Assembly (NCBI GenBank): GCA_000437215.1
Contig: FR898624.1
Coordinates: 35,457-50,891 of the forward strand
Reading direction: 5' to 3'
Length of the DNA stretch: 15,435 nucleotides
From: Clostridium sp. CAG:440
Lineage (GTDB): Bacteria; Bacillota; Clostridia; TANB77; CAG-508
Shown: in pieces, positions 6,384-14,541 of the stretch
Position numbering within the stretch: position 1 is the first letter of the stretch
Layout: the number at the start of each line of letters is the position of its first letter
The notes under the pieces: generated by a model
The model's input: the letters and a program-made list of their open reading frames with translations, nothing else
Databases searched by the model: none
What the model was told of the DNA's origin: nothing
Program-made: the position numbers and the translations under genes

Positions 6384-7571
6384 ATGAAATATAATCCTAT
6401 AACAGTTACAGACCTAAATAAATATATAAAAGAAAAAATAAGTGATGACGAATATTTAAATAGTGTACTAGTAAAAGGGGAAATATCAAATTTTAAAAGA
6501 CATTACACAGGGCATTTATATTTTACGTTAAAAGACGAAAATAGCTTAATTAAATGTGTAATGTTTAAAAATTTTGCAGAAAAACTAAATTTTTCACCTA
6601 AAGATGGAAATAAAGTAATTGTTTTTGGAACAGTTTCTGTTTATGAAAGAGATGGAGTATACCAAATATATACCAAGGCAATGGAGGAAGATGGAGTAGG
6701 AGATTTATACCAAAAATTTCAAGAACTAAAACAAAAACTTGAAAAAGAAGGCTTTTTTGATCAAGAAAATAAAATGCCAATTCCTAAAATGCCTAAAGTA
6801 ATAGGAGTTTTAACTTCAAAAACAGGTTCAGTTGTAAAAGACATAATAAATGTATCAACAAGAAGAAACCCAAATGTTGTTTTAAGAATTTACCCAGTAC
6901 CAGTACAAGGAGAAGGTGCAGCACAAAAAATTGCAAATGCAATAGAATACATGAATAGAAATAAATTAGCAGATGTATTAATTTTAGCCAGAGGTGGTGG
7001 TTCTTTAGAAGATTTATGGCCATTTAATGAAGAAATAGTTGCAAAAGCTATATACTATTCTGAGCTTCCAATAATTTCTGCTGTAGGACATGAAACAGAT
7101 TTTACAATTGCAGATTTTGTGGCAGACTTACGTGCACCAACACCATCAGCAGCTGCAGAGCTTGCAGTGCCAAATATAGTAGATATAAAAGAAAAAATAC
7201 ATATGTATCAAAATAGATTAAAAGATGCATTAATAACAAAATTAGATTATATCAACTTAAGGTATCAAAAATGCTTATCAAGTAGAGTTTTTAAAGAACC
7301 AAAAAGATTTATATATGATAATTATCAAAAAATAGATAATAATTTAAAAAAATTGGAAAGTTTAATTAAAATAAAACAAAAAGAGGAAAAATCAAGATAT
7401 ATAGAATTAGTATCAAAATTAGATGCATTAAGTCCTTTAAAAACACTTTCTAGAGGGTATACATTAACTCAAAAAGAAAACAAAATAATAAAAAGTGCAA
7501 AAGATGTAAAAACAGGTGACGAAGTAAGCATAAAATTTATAGATGGAACTAAAAGTGCTAAAATATTATAA
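6384..7571 (+). CDS. xseA: Exodeoxyribonuclease VII large subunit
   Basis: 395 residues. Catalytic subunit of ExoVII, which degrades single-stranded DNA to oligonucleotides from both ends and works in repair. The N-terminal OB-fold (about 5-100) contains VKGEISNFKRHYTGHLYFTL. The catalytic core shows TSKTGSVVKDIINVSTRRNP (144-163), RGGGSLEDLWPFNEE (203-217) and the family signature GHETDFTIADFVADLRAPTP (235-254), followed by SAAAELAVPN. A coiled-coil region (about 270-350) would bind the small subunit. The C terminus has the usual PLKTLSRGYTLT block. It is translated 10 nt after nusB from an AGGAGC ribosome binding site, and xseB follows. Confidence 0.97.
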   Translation: MKYNPITVTDLNKYIKEKISDDEYLNSVLVKGEISNFKRHYTGHLYFTLKDENSLIKCVMFKNFAEKLNFSPKDGNKVIVFGTVSVYERDGVYQIYTKAMEEDGVGDLYQKFQELKQKLEKEGFFDQENKMPIPKMPKVIGVLTSKTGSVVKDIINVSTRRNPNVVLRIYPVPVQGEGAAQKIANAIEYMNRNKLADVLILARGGGSLEDLWPFNEEIVAKAIYYSELPIISAVGHETDFTIADFVADLRAPTPSAAAELAVPNIVDIKEKIHMYQNRLKDALITKLDYINLRYQKCLSSRVFKEPKRFIYDNYQKIDNNLKKLESLIKIKQKEEKSRYIELVSKLDALSPLKTLSRGYTLTQKENKIIKSAKDVKTGDEVSIKFIDGTKSAKIL

Positions 7572-7609
7572 AGAAATTTCAAATATTATAAGAGAAATAG
7601 GAGAGAAAA

Positions 7610-7834
7610 ATGAAAAAAGAAGAAAATTCATTTGAAGAAAAAATAGAAAGTCTAGAAAATATAGTTTCCAAATTAGAAAAAGGAGACCTTAATTTAGATG
7701 ATTCAATGGCAAAATTTGAAGAAGGAATGAAACTTTCAAAAGAATGTAGTAAAATACTAGAAGATGCGGAAAAAAAGATTACTATTTTATTAGAACAAGA
7801 TGGTAAAATGGAAGAAGAGGACTTTGAATATTAA
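7610..7834 (+). CDS. xseB: Exodeoxyribonuclease VII small subunit
   Basis: 74 residues, the normal size of XseB. Several copies of this helical protein coat the coiled coil of XseA and are needed for active ExoVII. Family features are SFEEKIESLENIVSKLEKGD, then LNLDDSMAKFEEGMKLSKEC, with the conserved Leu-Glu heptads and an acidic C terminus (EEEDFEY). It begins 38 nt after xseA behind an AGGAGAG ribosome binding site, consistent with one transcript. Confidence 0.96.
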   Translation: MKKEENSFEEKIESLENIVSKLEKGDLNLDDSMAKFEEGMKLSKECSKILEDAEKKITILLEQDGKMEEEDFEY

Positions 7835-7858
7835 TTTTAAAAGAAAGGAAACAAAAAA

Positions 7859-8299
7859 GTGAATACTTTTACAGACTTTATTCAAAATAAATATATATAC
7901 ATTCCAATTCTATTATGGTTTGGAATACAGCTGTTTAAACTATTGTATGATCTAGTAACAACAAAAAAATTTAATTTCAAAAGAATATTAGGAGCAGGTG
8001 GAATGCCAAGTTCACATTCAGCAGTAGTTACATCACTTGCAACATTAATTGGAAAGAATATAGGTGTTGGAACTCCAATGTTTGCAATGGCATTAATATT
8101 TGCATTTGTTGTAATGTATGATGCAGCAGGAGTTAGAAGAGCAGCTGGAAAACAAGCAAGACTATTAAATAAAATAGTAGAAACACCAGGACTTTCTGGA
8201 CTAGAAGTATCAGAGAGATTAGTAGAAGTTTTAGGGCACACACCATTACAAGTAGTAGTGGGAGCAGTGATAGGAGTAGTTGCCGGACTTTTATTCTAA
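7859..8299 (+). CDS. Divergent PAP2 family membrane protein (DUF212)
   Basis: 146 residues starting at GTG 7859, behind AAGAAAGGAAA. Hydrophobic segments near 14-32, 53-66, 73-90 and 128-146 suggest a multi-pass membrane protein. The motif GGMPSSHSA (47-55) matches the phosphatase-type PSSHSA loop of PAP2 enzymes. It is followed by YDAAGVRRAAGKQA (87-100), the hallmark of the DUF212/YuiD branch. The full PAP2 triad is not complete, so activity on lipid phosphates is possible but unproven. It lies 24 nt after xseB and may share that transcript. The motif RLVEVLGHTPLQVVVGA near the end is also conserved in the family. Confidence 0.92.
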   Translation: MNTFTDFIQNKYIYIPILLWFGIQLFKLLYDLVTTKKFNFKRILGAGGMPSSHSAVVTSLATLIGKNIGVGTPMFAMALIFAFVVMYDAAGVRRAAGKQARLLNKIVETPGLSGLEVSERLVEVLGHTPLQVVVGAVIGVVAGLLF

Positions 8300-8349
8300 T
8301 AAATTTATTTTAAGGTATATAGCAATAGTTAAAAAAAGGTGGGAATAAA

Positions 8350-10011
8350 ATGACAGATATAGAAATAGCAAAAAATGTTAAATTAGAAAACATAGAAAAC
8401 ATAGCTAAAAAAGCTGGAATTGAACCAGAAGATATTGAATGTTATGGTAAATACAAGGCAAAAATATCTGACAAAATATTTGAAAAAGTAAAAAAACAAG
8501 AAAATGGTAAATTAGTATTAGTCACAGCTATAAGTCCAACACCTTTAGGAGAAGGAAAAACAACTATTTCTATTGCAATTGCGGATGGACTTCAAAAAAT
8601 AGGAAAAAAATCAATGCTTTGCCTAAGAGAGCCATCACTTGGCCCTGTTTTTGGTATAAAAGGAGGAGCAACAGGTGGGGGACACTCACAAGTAGCTCCA
8701 ATGGAAGATATAAATTTGCATTTTACAGGTGACATTCATGCAATTACATCAGCAAACAACTTATTATCTGCAATGATAGATAACCACATATATTTTGGAA
8801 ATGAGCTAAAATTTAAAAAAGTTGTATGGAAAAGATGTGTAGATTTAAATGATAGACAATTAAGAACAGTAAATACAGGACTTTCAGGAGAAAGTAAAAT
8901 AGTACAAAGAGAAGACCATTTTGATATAACAGTTGCATCTGAAATAATGGCAATAGTATGTTTATCAAAAGATATTTTTGAATTAAGAGAAAAACTTGGC
9001 AACATAATTGTCGGTTATAATGAAGAAGATAAACCAATATATGCAAAAGATTTAAAAGCACAAGGAGCGATGGCTGTTTTATTAAAAGATGCAATAAAAC
9101 CAAATTTAGTTCAAACATTAGAACATACACCAGCACTAATACATGGAGGACCATTTGCCAATATTGCACATGGATGTAATAGTATAAGAGCAACAAAACT
9201 TGCACTTAAACTTTCAGATTATACAATAACAGAAAGTGGTTTTGGAGCAGACTTAGGAGCAGAAAAATTTTTAGATATAAAATGTAAAAAATTTGGTATA
9301 AAACCTGATGCAGTTGTATTAGTTACAACTATAAAGGCTCTAAAATATCATGGTGGAGTCGAAAAGGAAAATATACAAAAAGAAAATATAGAAGCAATAA
9401 AAAATGGGCTACATAATTTATATAAACATATAGACAACATAAAAAATAAATTTGGTTTAAATGTAATAGTTGCTTTAAATAAATACTATACAGATACAAA
9501 AGAAGAAATAGACTTTTTAACCCAAAAATTAGAAGAAAAGCAAATTGAAATTAGTATAGTAGAAGGATGGGAAAAAGGTGGAGAAGGAGCAATAGATATT
9601 GCAAACAAAATTGTAGAATTAGCAAATAAAAATAGCAATTTAAATTATATGTATGAATTAGAAGATGACATAAAAACAAAAATATTGAAAGTATCAACCA
9701 AAATTTATGGAGCAAAAAATGTTATTTATTCCAAAGAGGCAGAAGAACAAATAGAAAAAATAAATTTATTTGGGTATTCTAATTTACCAATATGTATTGC
9801 AAAAACACAATATTCTTTTTCAGATGATCCTAAAAATCTAGAATGCAAAAATGATTACTCTATTAATGTAAAATCGGTCGAATTAAAAGCAGGAGCTGGG
9901 TTTATTGTTGTGATTGCAGGAAATATAATGACAATGCCAGGACTTCCAAAAATGCCAGCTGCAGAAAATATAGACATTGATAAAGATGGAAATATAATTG
10001 GACTATTTTAA
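8350..10011 (+). CDS. fhs: Formate-tetrahydrofolate ligase
   Basis: 553 residues, the normal size. It joins formate and tetrahydrofolate using ATP to give 10-formyl-THF, which feeds purine synthesis, Fmt and, in acetogens, the methyl branch of the Wood-Ljungdahl pathway. Visible motifs are the ATP-binding P-loop TPLGEGKTT (64-72), REPSLGPVFGIKGGATGGGH (93-112) and IHGGPFANIAHGCNSIRATK. TESGFGADLGAEKF and the C-terminal AGNIMTMPGLPKMPAA follow. The start is set by an AAAGGTGGG ribosome binding site. It follows the PAP2-like gene by 50 nt and is closed by a stem-loop at 10029-10077. A lone fhs does not prove acetogenesis. Confidence 0.98.
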   Translation: MTDIEIAKNVKLENIENIAKKAGIEPEDIECYGKYKAKISDKIFEKVKKQENGKLVLVTAISPTPLGEGKTTISIAIADGLQKIGKKSMLCLREPSLGPVFGIKGGATGGGHSQVAPMEDINLHFTGDIHAITSANNLLSAMIDNHIYFGNELKFKKVVWKRCVDLNDRQLRTVNTGLSGESKIVQREDHFDITVASEIMAIVCLSKDIFELREKLGNIIVGYNEEDKPIYAKDLKAQGAMAVLLKDAIKPNLVQTLEHTPALIHGGPFANIAHGCNSIRATKLALKLSDYTITESGFGADLGAEKFLDIKCKKFGIKPDAVVLVTTIKALKYHGGVEKENIQKENIEAIKNGLHNLYKHIDNIKNKFGLNVIVALNKYYTDTKEEIDFLTQKLEEKQIEISIVEGWEKGGEGAIDIANKIVELANKNSNLNYMYELEDDIKTKILKVSTKIYGAKNVIYSKEAEEQIEKINLFGYSNLPICIAKTQYSFSDDPKNLECKNDYSINVKSVELKAGAGFIVVIAGNIMTMPGLPKMPAAENIDIDKDGNIIGLF

Positions 10012-10018
10012 TATATAA

Positions 10019-10048
10019 GAATAAAATTAAAAAAATTCACAAATACTA
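10019..10048 (+). promoter_or_regulatory. Candidate sigma-G-type (forespore) promoter for gpr
   Basis: GAATA (10019-10023) and AATACTA (10042-10048) are spaced 18 nt apart. They compare with the sigma-G consensus GHATR and CATnHTA, with one mismatch in the -10 box. Start would fall near 10055, just before the gpr ribosome binding site. gpr is a known forespore gene in Bacillus, so the expectation is reasonable, but the match is weak evidence in AT-rich DNA. Confidence 0.35.
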
Positions 10049-10077
10049 TATAATATATAGAAGGAGTGAATTTTTTT
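10029..10077 (+). terminator. Stem-loop ending fhs and overlapping the gpr translation start region
   Basis: A 12-nt arm of seven As followed by TTCAC (10029-10040) pairs perfectly with GTGAA plus seven Ts (10066-10077). The 3' arm ends in a T7 run directly before the gpr ATG. The 25-nt loop holds a second small palindrome (CTATATA/TATATAG) and most of the gpr ribosome binding site AAGGAG (10061-10066). It fits an intrinsic terminator for fhs read-through. Because it also folds around the gpr start, it could limit gpr translation on transcripts that begin upstream. Confidence 0.55.
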
Positions 10078-11013
10078 ATGTACAATTTTAGGACCGATTT
10101 AGCCTCAGAAAGAAGAGACTTATATATAAAGGCAAATAATTTAGAAGATGAAATAGATGGAATAGAAAGCCAAAAAGAAAACATAGATGAACAAATAAAA
10201 ATAGAAAGAGTAATAATTACAAACGAAAATGGGCAAAAAGCAATAGGAAAGCCTAAAGGAAGCTATATAACAATAGATATAAAAGATTTAAAACATGCAA
10301 GAGATGAAGATATACAAAAATTTTCGGAAACACTAACAGCTGAATTAAAAAAAATAATTGAGAAACATGTTGATAACAAAGCAGAAATTTTAGTAGTTGG
10401 ATTAGGAAATATATATGTTACACCAGATAGCTTAGGACCTAAGGTAATAAACGAAATAGATGTAACAAGACATTTATTAAAATATATGCCACAATATTTA
10501 GATGAAAACACAAGAAATGTAAGTGCAATTGCACCAGGGGTTTTGGGTACAACGGGAATAGAAACTTTAGAAATATTAAAAGGCGTAGTTGAAAATACAC
10601 ATCCAAAACTTGTAATAGTAATAGACAGCTTAGCATCAAGAAGTATAGAAAGAATAAGTACAACAATACAAATTTCAGACACTGGAATTGTTCCAGGGGC
10701 AGGTGTTGGAAATAAAAGAGCAGAAATTAGCCAAAATACAATAGGAATTCCAGTAATTGCAATTGGTATACCAACAGTTGTAGAAACTGCAGTACTTGTA
10801 AATGATTGTTTAGATATATTTATAGGAAAGTTACAAGACCAGGCACAGTCTAACGATTATTTAAACAAAATGAAAGAAAAGGACAATTACGAAGAAATTA
10901 AAGATGCTTTAATTCCAAAAGAATATAATATGATTGTAACTCCAAAAGAAATTGATGATTTAATAGAAAATATGAAAGATGTAATAGCAAGGGGAATAAA
11001 TTTTGCAATGTAA
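10078..11013 (+). CDS. gpr: GPR endopeptidase (spore germination protease)
   Basis: Cleaves small acid-soluble spore proteins (SASPs) from spore DNA during germination. I chose ATG 10078, giving 311 residues, because a longer reading from GTG 10066 would begin inside the AAGGAG ribosome binding site. The N terminus carries FRTDLASERRDLY, the propeptide region that resembles the SASP cleavage site and where the zymogen is self-processed. Conserved blocks are VVGLGNIYVTPDSLGPKV, AIAPGVLGTTGIETLEI and IDSLASRSIERISTTIQISD. TGIVPGAGVGNKRAEIS and GIPVIAIGIPTVVETA complete the set. Its presence shows that the organism, or its close ancestors, forms endospores. It converges on ytxC, with a shared terminator between them. 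Confidence 0.96.
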   Translation: MYNFRTDLASERRDLYIKANNLEDEIDGIESQKENIDEQIKIERVIITNENGQKAIGKPKGSYITIDIKDLKHARDEDIQKFSETLTAELKKIIEKHVDNKAEILVVGLGNIYVTPDSLGPKVINEIDVTRHLLKYMPQYLDENTRNVSAIAPGVLGTTGIETLEILKGVVENTHPKLVIVIDSLASRSIERISTTIQISDTGIVPGAGVGNKRAEISQNTIGIPVIAIGIPTVVETAVLVNDCLDIFIGKLQDQAQSNDYLNKMKEKDNYEEIKDALIPKEYNMIVTPKEIDDLIENMKDVIARGINFAM

Positions 11014-11016
11014 ATT

Positions 11017-11051
11017 AAAAAAGAATAATATAAAAAATATTATTCTTTTTT
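11017..11051. terminator. Bidirectional terminator between gpr and ytxC
   Basis: AAAAAAGAATAATAT (11017-11031) and ATATTATTCTTTTTT (11037-11051) form a perfect 15-bp stem with a 5-nt loop and T runs in both directions. It sits between two convergent genes. The ytxC stop codon (11040-11042) lies inside the right arm. Confidence 0.75.
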
Positions 11052-11903
11052 TAATGCTAAAGATGTTTTGGGAATTTTATAAATATTACAAATATCGCAA
11101 TCATGGCAATAACTAATTCTTTTTTCGAAAATTAATTTAAGAGTATTTATAAATTCGTCAATATAGTCATCAATTAAATGTATATATATTTTTTTGGGTA
11201 ATAAAGTAAGCAAAGTATTTAATGTATAGTCATTTTTTGAAAAACTAATATCAGACAAAAATTTTGCGTTAAATTTTTCATCTGTCATATTAATAATTTG
11301 CTTTTTTTCATCGAGTAAAACAGATATATTTTTAGAATAAATTAAATGAACTATATTAGATTGGCTATTTCCAGAATTTATATAAACTCTTAAAAGGGAA
11401 ATAAATTCAAAATATTCTTTTTCTATTATATAAGAATTAACAGCTTCATCAGCAATTTTTTCTAATACATTATAATAATCATGAAGCCTAAAATTAATAA
11501 AACCAGTTAAAACGATACTTTTATTATTTTTTATATAATTTTTGAAACTTTTAAATAAAAAATCAAATTTTTCTTTTATATAATTATTTTCTTCTAACAT
11601 TATATCAAAACATACATCTAAAATTTTATTTCTTTCTATTTTTGAAAAGTAAAAATAATGTTTAAAAATAATGTCTTTAAATAAATCTTCTTCAAACTCG
11701 TAAATAACCAAAAAAGAAAGAAGAGATGAAATTTTATCATAAAAAATTTCATCATCAGTTCCTGTATAATGTACAATAATATTTTTATAATTTTTAAATT
11801 CATTACATGTAAAACATATGTTATTTAGTTCTATTACATTAAGCTCTTTTTGCAGATAATCTAAAATATGAGAATTATTAGTTTTTATGCATATGGATTT
11901 CAT
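11040..11903 (-). CDS. ytxC: YtxC-family putative sporulation protein
   Basis: 287 residues. The family-typical central region reads VLTGFINFRLHDYYNVLEKI (131-150), then ADEAVNSYIIEKEYFEFISL (151-170) and LRVYI. A C-terminal cysteine cluster CHDCDIC (266-272) matches the FCxxCxxC-like end of YtxC relatives and could bind a metal. The first ~120 residues are less conserved. YtxC is annotated as a sporulation protein in Firmicutes, but its biochemical job is not known. It is read leftward with a strong AAAGGGG ribosome binding site. It lies about 100 nt beyond the GH57 gene and converges on gpr, another spore gene. Assignment rests on recalled sequence pattern and length. Confidence 0.8.
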   Translation of the reverse strand: MKSICIKTNNSHILDYLQKELNVIELNNICFTCNEFKNYKNIIVHYTGTDDEIFYDKISSLLSFLVIYEFEEDLFKDIIFKHYFYFSKIERNKILDVCFDIMLEENNYIKEKFDFLFKSFKNYIKNNKSIVLTGFINFRLHDYYNVLEKIADEAVNSYIIEKEYFEFISLLRVYINSGNSQSNIVHLIYSKNISVLLDEKKQIINMTDEKFNAKFLSDISFSKNDYTLNTLLTLLPKKIYIHLIDDYIDEFINTLKLIFEKRISYCHDCDICNIYKIPKTSLALKKE

Positions 11904-11917
11904 ACTAAAAAATTCCC

Positions 11918-12000
11918 CTTTCTAAAATATATTATCTGCTAAATTAATTTTAGATATACATTATATTATGCATTTTTATTAAATTTGTGATTTTAGAAAG
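11918..12000 (-). other. Inverted repeat spanning the GH57-ytxC gap
   Basis: CTTTCTAAAAT (11918-11928) and ATTTTAGAAAG (11990-12000) are perfect 11-bp inverted arms about 61 nt apart. They bracket nearly the whole gap between the GH57 stop and the ytxC ribosome binding site. Read leftward, the second arm runs into the AAAGGGG of that site. There is no T tract, so a terminator is unlikely. The loop contains a TATAAT-like box (leftward, 11965-11960) without a good -35 partner. Confidence 0.35.
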
Positions 12001-12001
12001 T

Positions 12002-13589
12002 TTAATAGTATAACATATAATCAATGTCTGGAAATACACAATCTTTTTTAGAAATGTCTTTTAAAAAGTCTTCATCAATTTTATCTTCTTTTATTTGATA
12101 ATATAACTTTGTGAATCTTCCAATATGATCTTTTATTCTTTTTTTGGCATAATCTACCATTGTTCCATTTGTTATAATAAATAGCCAGTCACTGCTTTGC
12201 GCAAGTAATAATTCTCTTGCTGCTTGATTTAGTGCTTTTTTCTTTAGGCCTTTTGCATTTGGAAATAAATTTGCAAGTTCACACATTCTATCACCTGCAA
12301 CATGTAAGTGCCTGTGTGCATAATCATTAGTTGGGTTTAGCCAAACTTCACTATAGCCATTAGCACCCCAACTTGATCTACAAGGTGTAGCAATTTGGAT
12401 TTCTGGATATTTATCAATATATTCTGATGGAGTAATAAGTTCAAAATTACAATCATCGTAATATATTTTTTTAAATAAAATATATAACCAATAAGGTCCT
12501 TCATACCACCAGTGACCATATAATTCTGCATCATAAGGGCATAAAATAATTGGTGGATTTTGCATGTAATCTGCAACATTTGCAATTTGTGCATTTCTAG
12601 AATCTAAGAAATGACCAGCTTGCTTTTCGGCAGAATCTTTAGCCCATTGAACATTATAATAATCTTTAAATTCAGTTTTCCCAGTAATTCTATAATATTT
12701 AATTCCTGTTGGAACGCGTACTCCGTTGTGTGCTATATATGGTTTAATATAGTCATAGTCTGCTTCATAACCTATATCTCTATACCATTCTCTATAATTA
12801 AAGTCACCTGGGTAACCATTAATAGAACTCCAAACTTGTCTTGAAGATTCTACATCACGCCCAAATGCAACAACACCTTCTGGAGAAACGATTGGGGCAA
12901 ATGTTCCATAAATTGGGGTAGGGTTTGCATATAAAATTCCATGTGTTTCTGTTATTATATATTCTATACCAAATTCTTTTAAATATTTGTCTGCTTCAGG
13001 CACATAACCACATTCTGGAAGCCATATTCCACGAGGTTTTTTTCCAAAATATCTTTCATAAGTTTGAACCCCAACTGCAATTTGGGCTTTAACTGTTTTT
13101 TCGTTTACATATAAAATAGGAAAATAACCGGTGTGTTGCTCCACATGTTATAATTTCCAAAACTCCTATGTCTTGAAAATGTTTAAAGGCCTCTATTAAG
13201 TTACATTTATATACATCTTTAAATAAATGTAGGTCGTTTGAATATCTATCAAAATAATATTTAGAAAGCTTATTTAATCTTTCATCTCCAGCAGTTCTTT
13301 TTAATTCTTTGCTTGAAAGTTCTATGTGACTTTTTAAATAATTTATATATTTTTTTTGTAGTAATTTATTATCTAACATTGAAAGTAGAGGAGGGGTCAT
13401 TGACATTGTTATTCTAAATTTTACACCTTCATCTACTAATTTTTGAAAATTTGTAAGTAATGGTATATATGTTTCTGAAATTGCTTCGTATAGCCAAGAT
13501 TCTTCTAGATAATCATCGCTTTCTGGATGATGAATAAATGGAAGGTGAGCATGTAAAACGAAGCTTACATATCCTTTTTTTGCTTGCAT
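12002..13589 (-). CDS. GH57 1,4-alpha-glucan branching enzyme, frameshifted at ~13130
   Basis: Builds alpha-1,6 branches in glycogen-like alpha-glucan. The N-terminal segment is read from ATG 13589 (ribosome binding site AAGGAG) with the GH57 opening VSFVLHAHLPFIHHPES. It reaches EIITCGATH, then loses frame at one extra C near 13130-13131 and ends at 13089. Dropping that base restores ATHGYFPIL and one continuous protein of about 528 residues, the usual family length. The second segment holds the nucleophile motif GIWLPECGYVPEADKY (Glu ~192) and the acid/base motif LCPYDAELYGHWWYEG (Asp ~353). The C-terminal domain is of DUF1957 type. The downstream part has only a GTG (13144) as internal start, with no convincing ribosome binding site. 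Sequencing error is likely; a real mutation would abolish the enzyme. The upstream neighbour is a DUF4912 gene, a recurrent partner of GH57 genes. Confidence 0.9.
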
Positions 13590-13617
13590 TATAATTCTCC
13601 TTTGTATTAATAAAATA

Positions 13618-13644
13618 TGTATGAGACCATAAAAATCTCATACA
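13618..13644 (-). terminator. Weak hairpin between the DUF4912 and GH57 genes
   Basis: TGTATGAGA (13618-13626) and TCTCATACA (13636-13644) form a perfect 9-bp stem with a 9-nt loop. Read leftward it is followed by TATTTTATTAA, a poor T tract. It could partly end the DUF4912 transcript or act as a processing site between co-transcribed genes. Confidence 0.4.
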
Positions 13645-13659
13645 ATAAAAATAGTATTT

Positions 13660-14541
13660 TTAAAAAGAACCAGATGAAGGGTTTTGATTAAATTCATCTA
13701 TATCTTGGTCTTTATAAATTTGTTTATATAAATCATATATATTATAAATTTTTCCCATGTTTCTAATAAATGAAATATTGGCAAGTGATTTTTTGGTTTT
13801 GGTGTTTGTTTTTATATTTTTAAAGTAAACCATTTTTTGATTTTTATCAAATAAAATTTTATCATTTGGAGCTTCTATTTCATTTGATTGTGATATATAA
13901 ATATATTGGTTAGGATTTTTTTCACTATATTGTATAGGGCGTCTGCCAAGTTCAACTCTATAGTCACAGTTACTATCATTTACATGTAAATACCAACTGT
14001 TTGCAAAGTCATTTATATCTATTTCGAAGTTGTAGTTTAATGTATCATTAAAAATTTTTAAAACTGGTTTTGTTGTTTCAAAGAAATTTTCTCCATATTC
14101 TTCAACATATTTTTTTCTATCATCATCTGATATGTCCCAATAAATAAATAAAGTAGTTGGTGTTTGTGCTAAAACTTTTACTACTGTTTGGTTATATCTA
14201 TATGGTAAGTCATAATATTCTACAACCACTGGCTTTTTAGTTGTAGTTTTTTTACCTGTTGTGGCTTTTTTTGTAGTACTTTTTTTTGTGACATTTGTTT
14301 TTTTAGCTACTGTAGATTTGGCTGCTTTTTTGGAACTTGTACTTTTTGCACTACTTGTTTTTGCTGCGGTTTTTTTTGCTGAAGCTTTTGTAGTTGAAGC
14401 TTTTTTTGTTTCTTTGCTTGCTACTTTTTTAGATGTAGTGCTTTTTACAGTACTTTTAGCTGTGTTTGTTGCCACTTTTTTTGTACTTGTTTTTTTGGTA
14501 TTTATTTTGTTTTCTTCTGGTTCTTTAGTTTTTCTTGACAT
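13660..14541 (-). CDS. DUF4912 protein with Lys/Ala/Ser/Thr-rich histone-H1-like tail
   Basis: 293 residues. The first ~105 are low-complexity and strongly basic, almost entirely Lys, Ala, Ser and Thr, with repeated KKA, KST and TKK units, like histone H1 tails or bacterial HU/Hc1-type extensions. The folded part (about 106-230) begins VVEYYDLPYRYNQTVVKVLA and continues QTPTTLFIYWDISDDDRKKY, the DUF4912 pattern, then NSWYLHVNDSNCDYRVELGR. No catalytic residues are evident. The beta-rich layout suggests a binding domain. It lies 70 nt upstream of the GH57 branching enzyme on the same strand, so a role in alpha-glucan granule metabolism is inferred. The basic tail could bind nucleic acid or polyanions. 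The ribosome binding site TAGGAGG sets the start. Confidence 0.85.
   Translation of the reverse strand: MSRKTKEPEENKINTKKTSTKKVATNTAKSTVKSTTSKKVASKETKKASTTKASAKKTAAKTSSAKSTSSKKAAKSTVAKKTNVTKKSTTKKATTGKKTTTKKPVVVEYYDLPYRYNQTVVKVLAQTPTTLFIYWDISDDDRKKYVEEYGENFFETTKPVLKIFNDTLNYNFEIDINDFANSWYLHVNDSNCDYRVELGRRPIQYSEKNPNQYIYISQSNEIEAPNDKILFDKNQKMVYFKNIKTNTKTKKSLANISFIRNMGKIYNIYDLYKQIYKDQDIDEFNQNPSSGSF

Noticed and set aside
10066..10077. GTG at 10066 as the gpr start
   Set aside because: It overlaps the AAGGAG ribosome binding site itself; ATG 10078 has correct spacing and gives the normal GPR N terminus.
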